Shown here: positions 30,561 through 43,220 of the stretch, one piece after another
Layout: each line of letters begins with the position of its first letter
How positions within the stretch are numbered: the stretch's first letter is position 1
Made by a program: the position numbers and the translations under genes
The notes under the pieces: model-generated
Database searches by the model: none
Told to the model about the DNA's origin: nothing
What the model saw: the letters and a program-made list of their open reading frames with translations, nothing else
Source: Adiantum capillus-veneris
Taxonomy: Eukaryota > Streptophyta > Polypodiopsida > Polypodiales > Pteridaceae
Assembly (NCBI GenBank): GCA_014529385.2
Contig: CM043957.1
Coordinates: 82,430,881 to 82,494,880 of the forward strand
Reading direction: 5' to 3'
DNA: 64,000 bases

Positions 30561-33500
30561 AATGCAGCCATTGTTGAGTCTTCTGTGAAAGGAGATTGTG
30601 ATGCTGATGTTGATGCAGAATGGGCTTTTAGCACAGAGTGCACTTACAATCCTGATGTCCATGATGCATGCTTGTCAGTTGCTGCAGATTCACATGTGTG
30701 GTATTTCGACAGTGGTGCTACAAAGCACATTACCTCACATCGTGAATTGTTTACCTCTCTCGAGTCTGTCCCTCATGGGAATTCAGTCACTTGTGCCAAC
30801 AACGCCTCTTATCCAGTTCAGGGAGTTGGAAAGATTGTGCTCACTGCTGCTAATGGCAGTTCCTTCACACTTGTTGATGCACTTTATGTACTGTCTGGGA
30901 TCAAGAAGAATCTTTTGTCTGTATCCGCACTTGCTAGACTTGGACTTGTAGTCAAATTTGTGGATGACAGATGTACAGTTCATGATCTCAGTTTTGGTGA
31001 TGAAATTGTTGCATCTGGGCTTTTGTGCCGTGGGCTGTATAAGCTCACTTTGTATGACAAGTGTGGACAAAATTTTGCAAATGCTGTTGCAGATTCAAGG
31101 GCTATTTCAGATGCAAAACTTTGGCATGCACGTTTTGGTCATCTGAATTTTGCCAGTTTGCTGCGTTTGCAGAAATCTGATATGGTTGCTTCTTTGCCGC
31201 CTCTTGAAGCACCTATCAAACATGTTTGTGAAGGCTGTATTCTGGGTAAAAATGCAGCGTTCTAAGTTTCCAAAGGATGGTTCAGTTAGGGCCACATGCA
31301 GGTTGCAGCTTGTGCATAGTGACGTTTGTGGGCCCATGCAAACTCCGTCCTTGGGCAATTACCTGTACTTCGTGACTTTCATTGATGATTACTCCAGGCA
31401 TGCATGGGTATTTCCGCTTAAAGCAAAGTCCGAAGTTTTTATGTGCTTCAAACAATTTTTGGCTATGGCTGAAAATGTCTCAAAATGTACTATGGGCACC
31501 CTCCGTTCCGATCGAGGGGGGGAGTATATGTCTCATGAATTTAATGCATTTCTGGCTAGTCGTGGGATAAAACACCAATGTACAGTGCCTTATACACCTC
31601 AGCAAAATGGTGTTGCTGAGAGGGAAAAACAGGTCACTAACGGAAATGGCACGATGTATGGTCAAAAGTCAAGCTTTGCCGCATTCTTTTTGGCTTGAGG
31701 CCATCATGTGTGCCACTTATGTACTTAACAGGTGTCTACGAAAGCTTTGCAGTCTATTACTCCATATGAAGCATGGCATGATAGAAAACCTTCTATTGAG
31801 CACATGCGTGTTTTTGGCTGTTTGGCATATGCTTTGGTGCCAACAATGCAGCGCAGAAAATTGGATGATAAGGCTGTCAAATGTATTTTTGTTGGTTATA
31901 GTGCTGAAAGCAAAGGTTACAGGTTGTATCATCCGCAAAACAAACGTATTTTGGTTTCACGGGATGTAGTGTTTGTGGAAGATTCTGTTCAACCCTTGCT
32001 GTCATGTACTAGAGACAGTAATGTAAGCTCACAGGACATTTATGACACTTTGTTGCCTCTTTTCAGTGGTGGGAAATACGAATGTAAGTTCCAATGAGGC
32101 AAATGTACAGCCTATGGGGGTTTCTGAAAATGTTTTAGAACAGCCTATTACTGATGCAGATGTACATGATGTACTTGATGAGGGAAAGGCTGAAAATGAG
32201 CAGGCTAGAGGTATGCCAAAATGGCTGGTGCACACTTTGCGTGATAGTAAATTGGATGCACCTTTATCTAGTCGTACTCGTTCAGGCTCTCGCCATGCAT
32301 CTTATGCATCAGATTGTTATGCTTTGGCTGTGTCTAGTTTACATGATGTTGAGGAGCCTCTGTCTTTTGATGAAGCACAGAATTCAGAAAATTGGATTGC
32401 TGCCATGAAATCAGAATATGATGCACTTATAGAGAATGACACATGGACTTTATGTGATTTGCCTCCTGGCAAAAAGGCCATTGGTACCAAGTGGGTTTAC
32501 AAGTTGAAACGCAAGCCGGATGGTGAGATCGATCGCCATAAGGCTCGACTTGTTGCAAAGGGTTATGCACAACAAAAAGGCATAGATTATGAAGAGACTT
32601 TTGCTCCCACTTGTCGTATGACTACTGTGCGTTTTCTATGTGCAGCTCATTTTGGTTGGGATGTACATCAATCAGACATTGTTACTGCTTTCTTGAATGG
32701 TGACATATTTGAGGAAGTTTATGTAACGCAGCCTCGCGGTTTTGTCATAAAAGGACAAGAGGACAAAGTGTGCAAATGTAAGAAGGCTTTGTATGGGTTG
32801 AAGCAATCTCTCCTCCGTGCTTGGTATGAGAAAGCTGACACTCATTTGGTTAAACGAGGCTTTCGTAACAGTCCAACAGAAAGCACATTGTATGTAAAGC
32901 GTGAGGATGATGTATTTCTCATTGTGGTTCTTTATGTTGATGATTTGCTGATCACTGGACCAAATGAGAGACATATTGCTGTGATTTAAGGCTGATTTGA
33001 ATGCTACTTTCAAGATGAAAGATTTGGGGCTGTTGCATCATTACTTGGGTATACAGTTTTAAGCAGTGTGATGGTGGTATTGCCTTGTGTCGAAAAGTTA
33101 CATAGAGACATTGCTATGTAAGTTTGGACTTGAGGATTGCAAACCTATTGCCACTCCCATGGAAACAGGTTTGAAGTTGAGTCTACATGATGCTGGCGAT
33201 CCTGCTGATGTCACTCTTTACCAAACTGCTGTTGGCTGCCTCATTTATGTATGCAACACGAGGCCAGATATTCAGTTTGCAGTCTCGCAGGTCAGCAGAT
33301 TTATGCATAGCCCAGGGTCTAAGCATTGGCAGGCTGTCAAGAGGATTTCCGCTACCTTAGTGGCACTTTACATCTTGGCTTGTTTTATCCCAAGGGGGAT
33401 CATTGCCGCCAGACTTACATGCTTTTTCGGACTCAGATTGGGCTGGTTGTTTTGACACGCGAGTGTCCACAAGTGGTTTTTGTTTCATGCTTGGCAGTTC

Positions 33501-33900
33501 ATGTATATCATGGTTGAGCAAGAAGCAACCTACTGTGGCCACTTCGAGTTGTGAGACTGAGTACAGGGCAGTCTTCACAGCTACGGTTGAGTGTGTATGG
33601 CTCAGACGCCTTATGGCTGATTGGGTGTTGGACAGGACACTGCCAACACTATCTACACTGACAGTCAGAGCGCATGGCAGTTGCGAGGAAACCAGTTTTT
33701 CATGCTCGCACAAAGCACATTGAGGTGCATTACCACTATGTCAGGGAAAGGCTCTCAGCAGGAGAGATCAGCTTGGCTTATGTGCCAACACAGGACAACC
33801 TTGCAGATCTTTTCACAAAGGCATTGTCTCGTGAGAAGCTTGAAGCTTTCGCAAAGCTTTGGGCTTACTCCCCTTTGTGGACTGATCCTGTCCTCAGGGC
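30560..33900 (+). pseudogene. Copia pol: protease, integrase, reverse transcriptase, RNase H; many frameshifts
   Basis: The protease site is WYFDSGATKHITSH (about 30700). The integrase has the zinc-binding WHARFGHLN...CEGC (31120-31240), then the core SDVCGPM, LRSDRGGEYMSHEF and YTPQQNGVAERE, and downstream YEAWHDRKPSIEHMRVFGCL. RT (about 32390-33050) has TWTLCDLPPGKKAIGTKWVY, KARLVAKGYAQQKGIDYEET, QSDIVTAFLNGDI and the catalytic LYVDDLLITG. The RNase H region has FSDSDWAGCFDTR, KKQPTVATSSCETEYRA and the tail FHARTKHIEVHYHYVRE, QDNLADLFTKALS. Frame changes are seen near 31250, 31625, 31735, 32075, 32987, 33060, 33100, 33345, 33415, 33625 and 33675, mostly single-base changes in homopolymers. 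All catalytic motifs I looked for are present. Confidence 0.93.
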
Positions 33901-33960
33901 ATGGCACTTCCCTTTACTCATGTGCCAGCTCTCGTTCACCGCATCACTCCAGGGGGGATT

Positions 33961-34187
33961 TGTTACCATATACATGTGGTAGTGATGTGTGTGAACACAC
34001 TAGGACCGCCGGGGCATTTTTTCCCTCTTTAGGAGGTTTTTTCCCCCGTGCATTGTATATACGCCCATCACTCTAGGGCTATCTATCTTTCCATTGCACA
34101 CTAAGTAACACACTCTCTATTGTGTGCCTTGAGCTTCCTTCGTCTTCTCCAAGCTGTGTGTGTTTCTCTGCAACCCTAATTCCAACA
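33961..34187 (+). repeat. 3' LTR (227 bp)
   Basis: It reads identically to the 5' LTR at 29012-29238, including its T and C homopolymers. Confidence 0.95.
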
Positions 34188-34192
34188 CTTAT

Positions 34193-36000
34193 CTCAACAT
34201 GGAGAGCTTGGTTTCTAGGTCCACCACTTGTCCAAGTTAATGTAAAAGTGACTCAAGGTTCACAACTTGTGAAAGCAAGGATCCATTGAGGAATACAATC
34301 CACTTGGCTATTTTTCCTTAATTTATTGCATGTGACATTTAAGCAAGGTCCACTTCTAATCTATAACTTCTTAATTTGAGGCATGGGACATACATAAAAT
34401 ATGTAGCATATGCTCTATTGCCTCATAGGAAGGTTGGTTTCAAGGTGCACTTATCCATGCTAGCCTATCTTGGAGAAATGATGGAGCTTGCTTCTCTCCT
34501 TGTTTCAATGGAGACTAGCTTGGACAAGTGGTGGACTTTGCTTCTCTCTATGTTTCAATAGAGTTAGCTTGGACAAGTGGTGATCTTGGAACAAAACCCC
34601 ATGTAAAAACATATCATGGGTATTCCAAGTGATTAGAAAGATTACCATTTAAGATATAACCTTATAGGTTGGACAACTAGATCTTGGCTTGGAGAAATGG
34701 TGGACCTTTGATTCTCTCCATGTTTCAATGGAGTCTATCTTGGAGAAATGGTGGAGCTTGCTTCTGTCCATGTTTCAATGGAGCCTAGCTTGAACAGTTG
34801 GTGGACCTTTGCTTCTCTCTATGTTTCAATAGAGTTAGCTTAGACACGTGGTGGATCTTCAAAATAAACCAACTACTATCAATGTTGCCTAGCTTGTACA
34901 AGTGGTGGAGTGTTCTCTACTCCATGTTTCATGGATCTTAGCTTGGACAAGTGTTGGACCTTAAAACAAAAACCCATGTACAACATAGAATGGATTTTCT
35001 AGATTTCAATGGAGTCTAGCTTTAACAAATGGTGGAGCTTGTCTTCATCCATGTTTCAATGAAACTAGCTTGGACAAGTGGTGGACCTTGTAACAAACCC
35101 TCCCATGTACAACATATCATTGGTTTTCTAAGTGATGGGAAGGAATACCATTCAAGATATAAACTTATAGCTTGGATAAGTAGTTGACTTTAAAACCAAA
35201 TTCATCATAATACAATGAAATACAGGTCAACCAATTCCTAAATCTTGAGACCAAACCTCCCATGCTATTAGAGATAATATATTGGATAAGTGGTGGACCT
35301 TCTATTATTTTCCCATGCCTAGTTTAGACAACCGGTACACTTCGCAGCTATAAAGGTTGGACGAGTTGTGGAGCCTTGTTTCTATCCATGTTTTAATGGA
35401 TCCTAGCTTGGACAAGTGGTGGACCTTGGAAAAAAGCTTCCATGTACAACATATATGAGGTTTTCCATGTTTTAATGGAACCTATCTTGGACAAATGGTG
35501 AAGCTTTCTTCTCTCCATGTTGATTTTGGAACTACCTTAGACAAGTGGTGGAGCTTTTCATTTCTACTCTTCATAATACAATGAAGTATATGTTGGTTAC
35601 ATGGTGAATCTTAAGGCCAAACCTCCCATTTTACTAGAGATGATAGGTTGGACAAGTGGATCAACCTTCTATCATTTCTCCATGACTATATTGGACAATT
35701 AGTAGACATAACATCTCTCTATGTTGTCTAGAGATGAGCTTGGACAAGTGATGGACCCTGCTTCTCTCTTCCCTTGGTTTACTAGTTGAAGACTCAGTAT
35801 ATATACTTTCTTAGATCTAGCTTGAACAAGTGGTGGACCTTGCATCCACAATCTTAATTCAGTACAAAAAAGTATATGAAAAAATAACATAGGAATCTTG
35901 GTTTGAAGGTCAAGCAATTAGGTTCCAAATGCACATAATAATATATTTTCCACCCATATTAAAAGAAAGTTAAATATGTTATTACCAAATTGACAAAGGT
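34193..36000 (-). repeat. Diverged satellite domain, minus orientation
   Basis: Multiple copies of CTTGGACAAGTGGTGGACCTT separated by segments such as TCTCTCCATGTTTCAATGGA. This is the reverse complement of the motif (AAGGTCCACCACTTGTCCAAG) that dominates 43.9-64 kb. Spacing is irregular and divergence high, so this is an older or less homogenised part of the family. Confidence 0.9.
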
Positions 36001-36606
36001 AACGTCCAAGAATTATATCTTTCCATCTTGTCAGATCTAAATCTTCATCAAGGCAACATGCATGTATACATCAAAATTTCAAGCCATTCAAGAATACATG
36101 CACTTAGATTCCATAGTTTTGTTTTCAAAGTCTTTTAGGTTCTAAAACTCTTTCACATAAAGTATGTAATGACAAATTCTTGAAGCAAACATTTGTGCCC
36201 AAGAAAAAGATCCCTCTCACATATTTAAAGTCCATAAATTCTCTGATCCACACTTACAAGTTTTATTTTGACATCAAACATCAATTCTTTCATAGTTCCA
36301 AATAAATGCAACCTCGATATGAATTGACAAAAAATGAATTTCTTTTACTATATGACCCAACATAGGCCCCAATCAAATAAAAAATGAGTCCCCAAAAATT
36401 TGGGTGCACTCTAGCAATACATCAGAGTCCCCTTACAATAGGATGCACTCCAATAGTACATTGAAGTCCCCTTAGAGTAAGGTGCACTCCATTCAAGTGT
36501 TCATAAAATTGACACACCTTTTTTTTTTAAAAAAGACTATATCAAATTATACAAATGTTGAAAGATACACACTAGAATAAAAAAAGCATCTTATAGCCAT
36601 ATTTAT
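36001..36606. other. AT-rich spacer with a short tandem repeat
   Basis: No satellite motif and no gene. A repeat of about 45 bp (GGTGCACTCTAGCAATACAT, then AGTCCCCTTA) occurs two to three times at about 36410-36492. Confidence 0.55.
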
Positions 36607-37368
36607 TCAATGCTTTCGTGTTGACAAGTACACACCAAGGACATAATTTGTCTCAGAATCACTATACTGATTTACAATTGTGTTGTATGTATAGACTCTC
36701 TTATCTCTTGCATACAACCATCCTACCAACCATGGAATTATGGTTCTCTGCAAGAAGTTTTGAAGTTGCTCGGAAGTTTGCCTCCACATCTTTGGAAATA
36801 TAAGATATGTCCCTGGCATGTTCCACATCACCCTATATGGAGTGTCATCAAAAATTAAGGTATTGTTTGCATCCAAATCCTCAAATATCTTCCAAATATC
36901 ACTCAGATTTTTGTGATAAAACCTTGTAAATCCTAACATGATATTTGGATTTTGGCAATTTTTGTTACTCATAAACACCTTGAACTTGGTATACTGCTCA
37001 GGAAAAACACTTTTGTGTGATGCGTTGCACCCTTGTTAAGTTATAGCAACTCCATATCCATAGCTCAAAGTATTCAGCACAAAAATCCAAAAAACTTTGT
37101 GCGTCTGGTCGCACCACATGATAAACTTCATCTTTGTCCTCCACAAGTCGCATGTGTTGAGCCCAGATGGCATAGAATCTCCATGTTTCATTTCAACTGT
37201 CTTGAGAAGTAACCCCTCTAGATCCAAGATAAGTACTCTTTTGATGTCCTTGAAAGCAAGTGGTAGGTGATAAGGAGGTGATTCATTCCTTGGACAAGGT
37301 CTTGGAGGAGGTTGGATGGGTAATTCAATATTTTTCTTCAATTTATGCCAGCATATAGCCAATCCCAT
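36607..37368 (-). pseudogene. FCP1/NIF-like (HAD-type) protein, copy 1, one in-frame stop
   Basis: The minus strand opens at 37368 after a probable acceptor (TTTCAG). A Pro-rich stretch precedes IKRVLILDLEGLLLK, the first HAD motif of FCP1/TIM50/NLI-interacting-factor domains. An in-frame TAA at 37036-37038 follows ..GYGVAIT; the same frame continues QGCNASHKSVFPEQYTKFK, MLGFTRFYHKNLSDIWKIFE, then NNTLIFDDTPYR, the acidic HAD motif (DDS/TPYK), and IIPWLVGWLYARDKRVY near the end. It stops at 36607. In active phosphatases motif I is DxDxT; here the second acidic position is Glu and the Thr is Leu, so catalysis as a CTD phosphatase is doubtful. A related copy lies at 41.4-42.6 kb. Confidence 0.7.
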
Positions 37369-37640
37369 TTTTCTGTAATGGTTCTGAAATTAAAGAACAA
37401 GAACACTTAATGCAAACACAACAATAGACATGAGTTTTACATTGTCTACCCTAAGGTTTTATTAGATACCAAAATCCATCTATGATCTACTCATTAATAG
37501 AAAGAAAGTCAAATTAAAATCCTGACTCTTTTTTGCTACAACACTCTCTCTTAGTCTCAATACCATGGAGTTCAACTAGACTTAAGTCAACTAATAACTA
37601 CTTACTTGTTGTTAAAGGTATGCTTGAAGTGTATAAGGCT
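37369..37640. other. Spacer, possible intron of FCP1-like copy 1
   Basis: AT-rich, with TTTCAG (minus strand) next to the 37368 exon. No satellite motif. No upstream exon was recognised. Confidence 0.4.
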
Positions 37641-40400
37641 TAACCAATGCTCTAGTGTAGAATGGGTATTTAGGTCTCAAGGTCTACCACTTATCCAAGC
37701 AAAGATCCATTTAGATATGGAAACCCAATTTTTCTTAATATAATGATATAGAGTGGACAAGTGGTGAATCCTAAGACCAGCCACTCATGCTACTAGGATA
37801 ATAGGTTGGACAAGTGGTGGACCTTGAATGTAAAACCCCCATGTACAAAGTATCAGGGGTTTTGGGTATTTCAATGGACTCTAGCATCTTGGAAACATGG
37901 TGGAGCTTACTTCTCTCCATGTTTCAATGGAGTCTATCTTGGATAAATGGTGGAGCATCATTCTCTCCATGTTTCAATGGAGCCTACCATGGACAAGTGG
38001 TGCACGTTTGTTTCTCTCTATGTTTGAACAGATTTAGCTTGGACAAGTGGTGGACCTTGGAACAAAAACCCATGTAAAACATATCATGGGCATTACAAGT
38101 GGTGAGAAAAAATACCATTCAATATATAACCTTATAGGTTGGACAAGTGGTGGACCTTAACACCCAATTATTCTTAATATAATGACATAGAGTGGATAAG
38201 TGGTGAAATTGGGACCAAACCTACTAGGGAAATAGGTTGGACAAGTGGTGGACCTTGAATGTAAACTCCCCATGTACAAAACATCACTCATGCTACTAGA
38301 AATAATTTGGTATTAAGGTCCATGTTTCAATGCAGCCTAGCTTGGAAAAGTGGTGGACCTTTGTTTCTCTCTATGTTTCAATAGATTTATCTTGGACAAG
38401 TGGTGTACTTGGAACAAAACCCCATGTAAATCATGTCATGGCATTACAAGTGGTGAGAAAAAATACCATTCAAGCTATAACATTATAGGTTGGACAAGTG
38501 GTGACCTTAACACCTAATTCCTCTTAATATAATGCATAGAGTGGACAAGTGGTGAATCATGAGACCAAACCTACTAGGGATAATAGGTTGGACAAGTGGT
38601 GAACCTTGAATGTAAACCCCCCATGTACAAAAAATTATAGGTATTGGGTATTTCAATGGAGCCTAGCAACTTGGAGACATGGTGGAGCTTATTTCTCTCC
38701 ATGTTTCAATGGAGCCTATCTAGGAGAAACAGTGAGGGTTCCTTCTCTCCATGTTTCAATGAGCTTAGCTTGGACAAGTGGTGGACCTTTCTTTCTCTAT
38801 ATGTTTTAATAGAGTTAGCTTGGACAAGTGGTGGACCTTGGAATGAAACCCCATGTAAAACATATCATGGGCATTTCAAGTGGTGAGAAAGGATACTATT
38901 AAAATATAACCTTATAGCTGGACAAGTGGTGGACTTTAAACACATATTTCTTCTTAATATAATGACATAGAGTGTACAAGTGGTGAATCTTGAGACCAAA
39001 CCACTCTTGCTACTAGGGATAATAGGTTGGACAAGTGGTGGACCTTGAATGTAAACCCCTCATGTACAAAATTATGGTTTAGGGTATTTCAATGGAGCCT
39101 AGCTTGGAGACATGGTGGAGATTGCTTCTCTCAATGTTTCAATGGAACCTATCTTGGAGAAATGGTGGATCATCCTTCTCTCCATGTTTCAATGGAGCCT
39201 ATCTTGGACAAGTGGGGGACCTTTGCTTCTCTCTATGTTTTAATGGAGTTAGCTTGGACAAGTGGTGGGTCTTGGAACAAAAACCCTTTTTAAAACATAG
39301 CATGGACATTACAAGTGATGAGGAAAATATCATTCAAGATATAACCTTATAGGTTGGAAAAGTGGTGATGGACCTTGACAAGTGGTGAAGGATACCATTT
39401 AAGATATACCCTTATAGGTTGGACAAGTGGTGGACCTTAACACCCAGTTATTCTTAATATAATGACATAGAGTGGATAAGTGGTGAATCTTAAGACCAAA
39501 TCACTCATGCTACTAGGTATAATACGTTTAGAGGAAGTGGTAGACCTTGAATGTAAACACCCCATGTACAAAATATCATGGTTTTAGGGTGTTTCAATGG
39601 AGCCTAGAATCTCGGAGACATGGTAGATCTTGATTCTTTCCATGTTTGAATGGCACCTATCTTGGAAAAATGATGGAGGTTACTTCTCTCCATACTTCAA
39701 CGGAGCCTAGCTTTGACAAGTGGTGAACCTTTGCTTCTCTCTATGTTTGAATGAGTTAGCTTGGACAAAGTGGTGGACCTTTGCTTCTCTCTATGTTTGA
39801 ATAGAGTTACCTTGGACAAGTGGTGAACCTTGGAATGAAACCCCCGTGTAAAACATATCATGGGCATTTCAAGTGGTGAGAAAAGATACCATTTAAGATA
39901 TAACCTTATAGGTTGGACAAGTGGTGGACCATAATACATAGTTCTTCTTTAATATAATGACATAGAGTGTACAAGTGGTGTATCTTGAGACCAAACCACT
40001 CGTGTACTAGGGATCCTAGCTTGGACAAGTGGTGGCCTTGGAAAAAAAGTCCCCTGTACAACATAGATGAGTTTTTTCATGTTTTAATGGAAGAGAGATT
40101 CGACAAATGGTGGAGCTTGCTTATCTCATGTGGATTTTAGAACTAGCTTGGACAAGTGGTGGAGCTTTGCTTTTTTACTCTTCATAATACAATGATGTAT
40201 AGGTTGGTTACATGGTGAATCTTAAGGCCAAACCTCCCATCTTACTAGAGATGATAGGTTGGACAAGTGGTCAACCTTCTATCATTTCTCCATGCCTATA
40301 ATTAGACAATTAGTAGAACTAGCATCTTTCTATGTTGTCTAGAGCTGAGCTTGGACAACTGAGCTTGGACAAGTAGTGGACCTTGCTACTCTCTTCCCTT
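37641..40400 (-). repeat. Satellite domain, minus orientation, partly higher-order
   Basis: Blocks with CTTGGACAAGTGGTGGACCTT, CATGTTTCAATGGAGCCTA and GACATAGAGTGGACAAGTGG recur. A larger unit starting ATAGGTTGGACAAGTGGTGG and ending in AACCTTATAGG repeats roughly every 400 bp at about 37.8, 38.2, 38.6, 39.0 and 39.5 kb. It is the reverse complement of the unit at 49-64 kb, but more diverged. Confidence 0.88.
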
Positions 40401-41369
40401 GGATTATTAGTTTGAAGACTCATTATATATACTTGCTTCTTACTCATTAGTTAGGTTACAAGTGGGTATGTAATTTGTTAGCCTCAAGGGACTTTGAATA
40501 TTGAATAGTAAGAAAGTCAAGCGCTGGTTAGTGCTGGTTTGAAGATCTTTTGCTTATCTAAACTAGACTCTAACTCAATAATAAGTTTCATAAGTTCCAC
40601 GAATTGTCCTATCTAGGCTCCAAAAGAGTCTTAATTGGTTTGTGCTAGATTATAACTTCCTTGATGGGGTAGAATCCTAGAAAAATGAGGCACTATTAAG
40701 TTTTACCTTAGTCAAATGGATTTTTCACTTAAACTCTGACGCAATTTGGCTATCTAGTCTTTGTCTCGATGGAGTTTAACACTAGATACATAGCAGTGAT
40801 ATTTAGTTCATGTTCTTCACTTGATCGAGATATGAGACCATACTTTCAAGGTCACCACACTTGTCTTACTAAAGACCAATGTGAGACATGGGAGCAAGAA
40901 AGCCATCCGATATTGTTTTAAGGACTATTACATAGGCAATCAATAACTTAAGGAAAGCAAAAAGACTTGGATCTTTCACAATTAATAACTTAAGTAAGCC
41001 AAAAGACTTGGATCTTTGACAGTTTTTTTTAAACTAAAAAGCAATCTCATGCTAACAAACTATAAATCACATTGAAAGGTTTGAACAAGAAAAAGATCAA
41101 GCAATCTTAATAAGAAGGATACTTTTCATTTCATTTCATTTGATGATTACAACTAAAATAAAGTCTCTCAAGAAATTGATAAACAAAAAATGTAGGTGAC
41201 TGCTTCATTATTTTGAGCAAAAATATCAAAATCTCTATTGATTGAGCTCCATCTAGTAGTATCCTTTGTAAGATCCTGCAAGAAGGAATAAAAAGAAAGA
41301 TTTGTTAGATACCATGCACATGAGTGTTCAAGCATGTGTATCAAGAATATATGACATGTCACTAGTACC
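40401..41369. other. Satellite-free spacer downstream of FCP1-like copy 2
   Basis: No repeat motif and no coding sense seen. It may hold the 3' untranslated region or last intron of the minus-strand gene at 41.4 kb (a plausible splice pair flanks 41,280-41,370), but this is not firm. Confidence 0.4.
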
Positions 41370-42583
41370 TTAGGGTTGCTTTCTATCCAGCCTTAGAAGA
41401 TTGTTCTCAGCTTTCACTTTATCTATATAAGCCTTTGCTGTGGTTGCCTTCAAAACTCCTTTTGTGTTACAACCCAATTGCCTAGCTAAAGTGGTCAATT
41501 GTGACGCCTTCATGCTTTCAATGGGTGTACGCTCCTTTGCCAAGATCTCTTGTATTTGGGCTCTTCTCATTTCATTGCGGTGGCTTGTGTCACTTGCATC
41601 TTCAATGATAGTTTCATCTCTGTCACCTTTTGCAGGTGGTATTCTTCTTGTAAAGAACACCTTAGCTGACCAAACATCATTTTTCTGCTTCCAATACTCC
41701 ATGATTTGTTTGTATTCACTATCATTTGTCACTATAGGTTGTCCATAAACGATTAGAAGCAATTAAATCACGCACATCCCTTCTCTCATCAAGCTGAATC
41801 AAGTATGGCAGTAGCTCCTCCAAGAGCATATTGTCAACCATCTTCTCAGCATCAAATTGTGGTGGAAAAATGCAATTGTTTGCTTGTGAAATACATCCCT
41901 TGTAAGGAGAGTCATCAATAAGCACTGTTCTTTGTGGATCACATTCAAACCCCATGGCAATTTTGGCTAGAGGCTTGAACATTGCCTCAACGTTTGGATT
42001 GTCGGGTCTAAACAATTTTTGAGTTTGAGCGGTGTAGCAAACATCTTGCGACCAAATTGCAAAGAAAGGCAATGTATCCTCAGCTAAGTTGTTTAGTGCT
42101 GCAAGGATTTGATACACATTATTCCTAGTAGCTGTCAACCAAATTGCAACATTAAACCTTTGTAAAATAGTCTTCAAGAATTGGATGCAACCTGGCCTGA
42201 GTATAATATATCTTTTTGAATCCATTTGCACTGAGTTGTGGTGTGAGGATGGTTGAGGGGAACGTTTCAACAATAGACCATTTAAATCCAATATAATTGT
42301 AAGCATGGATTTCTCAACATCTACGCTACATGACGTAGTACCAATTGGCAATAGCTCGTGAGTGACTTTTCAGTCTCTTTTGATGTATGTTGCATTTTTG
42401 AAGCATCGATTTCTTGGTTCTCATTATTGGAAGCTTGCTCAAGTTGCACAACATAGACTCTAGTATAGAAATATCATCCATCTTGGGCACTTTAGAAACC
42501 ATAGAATCTATGGATTCTATAGTTGTTGACTGAACCATAGGAGCATTATCCATCCCAGTTTGTGAATCTAGAGAAACACACAC
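41370..42583 (-). pseudogene. FCP1/NIF-like (HAD-type) protein, copy 2, with C-terminal SAP-like tail
   Basis: An exon begins after a good acceptor (TGTGTTTCTCTAG, about 42564 on the minus strand) with a Ser/Met/Ile-rich lead. A frame change near 42350 enters the HAD domain: KSMLTIILDLNGLLLKRS (motif I), YIILRPGCIQFLKTILQRF, VAIWLTATRNNVYQIL (motif II), FFAIWSQDVCYT, then PQRTVLIDDSPYKGC (acidic motif) and CIFPPQFD. A one-base shift near 41730 leads into SEYKQIMEYWKQKNDVW and a C-terminal helical segment MKASQLTTLARQLGCNTKGV, which resembles a SAP-type DNA-binding motif. Motif I is DLNG instead of DxDxT; plants have a known DLNG-type branch. The nucleophile Asp is kept but the second acid is lost. 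Two single-base shifts break the frame. Confidence 0.7.
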
Positions 42584-43220
42584 ACAAATGGTATCTCAAA
42601 ACCACTAGAATTTTATTCACCATATTTATATGTAGAACTCCTAGTAAGAAATTTATTTAAGGTAAAGTCGTTGTTAGAATCCTTGCAACCATTTTCAGCA
42701 TTCGTACACCAAACACCACTTGTCTAAAATACAATCTACTAACTCAACATTTTCCATCCTACACTTTATTAAAGATGAGTACTTAAAGTGAAAACTAAAA
42801 GCCACCTTGTTGAGGAAACATGATACAAGGTCCACCAAATGTCCAACCTAGACTACAAGAAATAATTAGAGATTTGGCTTAGATTTGGATTCAAAGGCCA
42901 CCACTTATTCAAGTAAGATAACTCCACTTGTTTAAGACAATAATGTTTGAAGCCCACCACTTGTCCAACCTAGACATTGATTAAATTTTGGTAAGATTTA
43001 TCACAATCTAGAGTAGAATCAAGATTCTATGGCCAAGGTAGTCAAATATGTTAGACAACACACAAAGCATAAGAGCACTCTAGATTCTCGTTGAGCATAA
43101 ACTAAACAATAATCAAATGTTATATTCACTTGAGATTTCATCCATGAAAAATGAAAATGATGCATGTACTTGAGATTTCCATCCATGTACAATACTTTAC
43201 AATGTCAAGTAAAGTTATAG
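42584..43220. other. Probable intron or intergenic gap with isolated satellite monomers
   Basis: Isolated motifs AAGGTCCACCAAATGTCC (about 42830), CCACCACTTATTC (about 42900) and CCACCACTTGTCC (about 42955) occur in otherwise unique DNA. They are in the plus orientation, opposite to the block at 37.6-40.4 kb. No exon was recognised. Confidence 0.6.

Larger units (their letters stand above)
29012..34187 (+). mobile_element. Full-length Copia retrotransposon, very recent insertion
   Basis: Two 227-bp LTRs (29012-29238 and 33961-34187) appear identical by eye. They are flanked by the 5-bp target duplication CTTAT at 29007-29011 and 34188-34192. An initiator tRNA-Met PBS (TGGTATCAGAGCA at 29241) follows the 5' LTR, and a polypurine tract AGGGGGG (about 33951-33957) precedes the 3' LTR. 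The internal 4.7 kb encodes gag, protease, integrase, RT and RNase H in the Copia order. The coding frame is broken by about a dozen single-base shifts, so no intact polyprotein exists in the sequence as given. Confidence 0.95.

Noticed and set aside
36607-42583. Tandem duplication of FCP1-like genes as one simple inverted repeat with the satellite
   Set aside because: Both genes are on the same strand while the satellite orientation differs between the flanks, so a single inversion does not fit.
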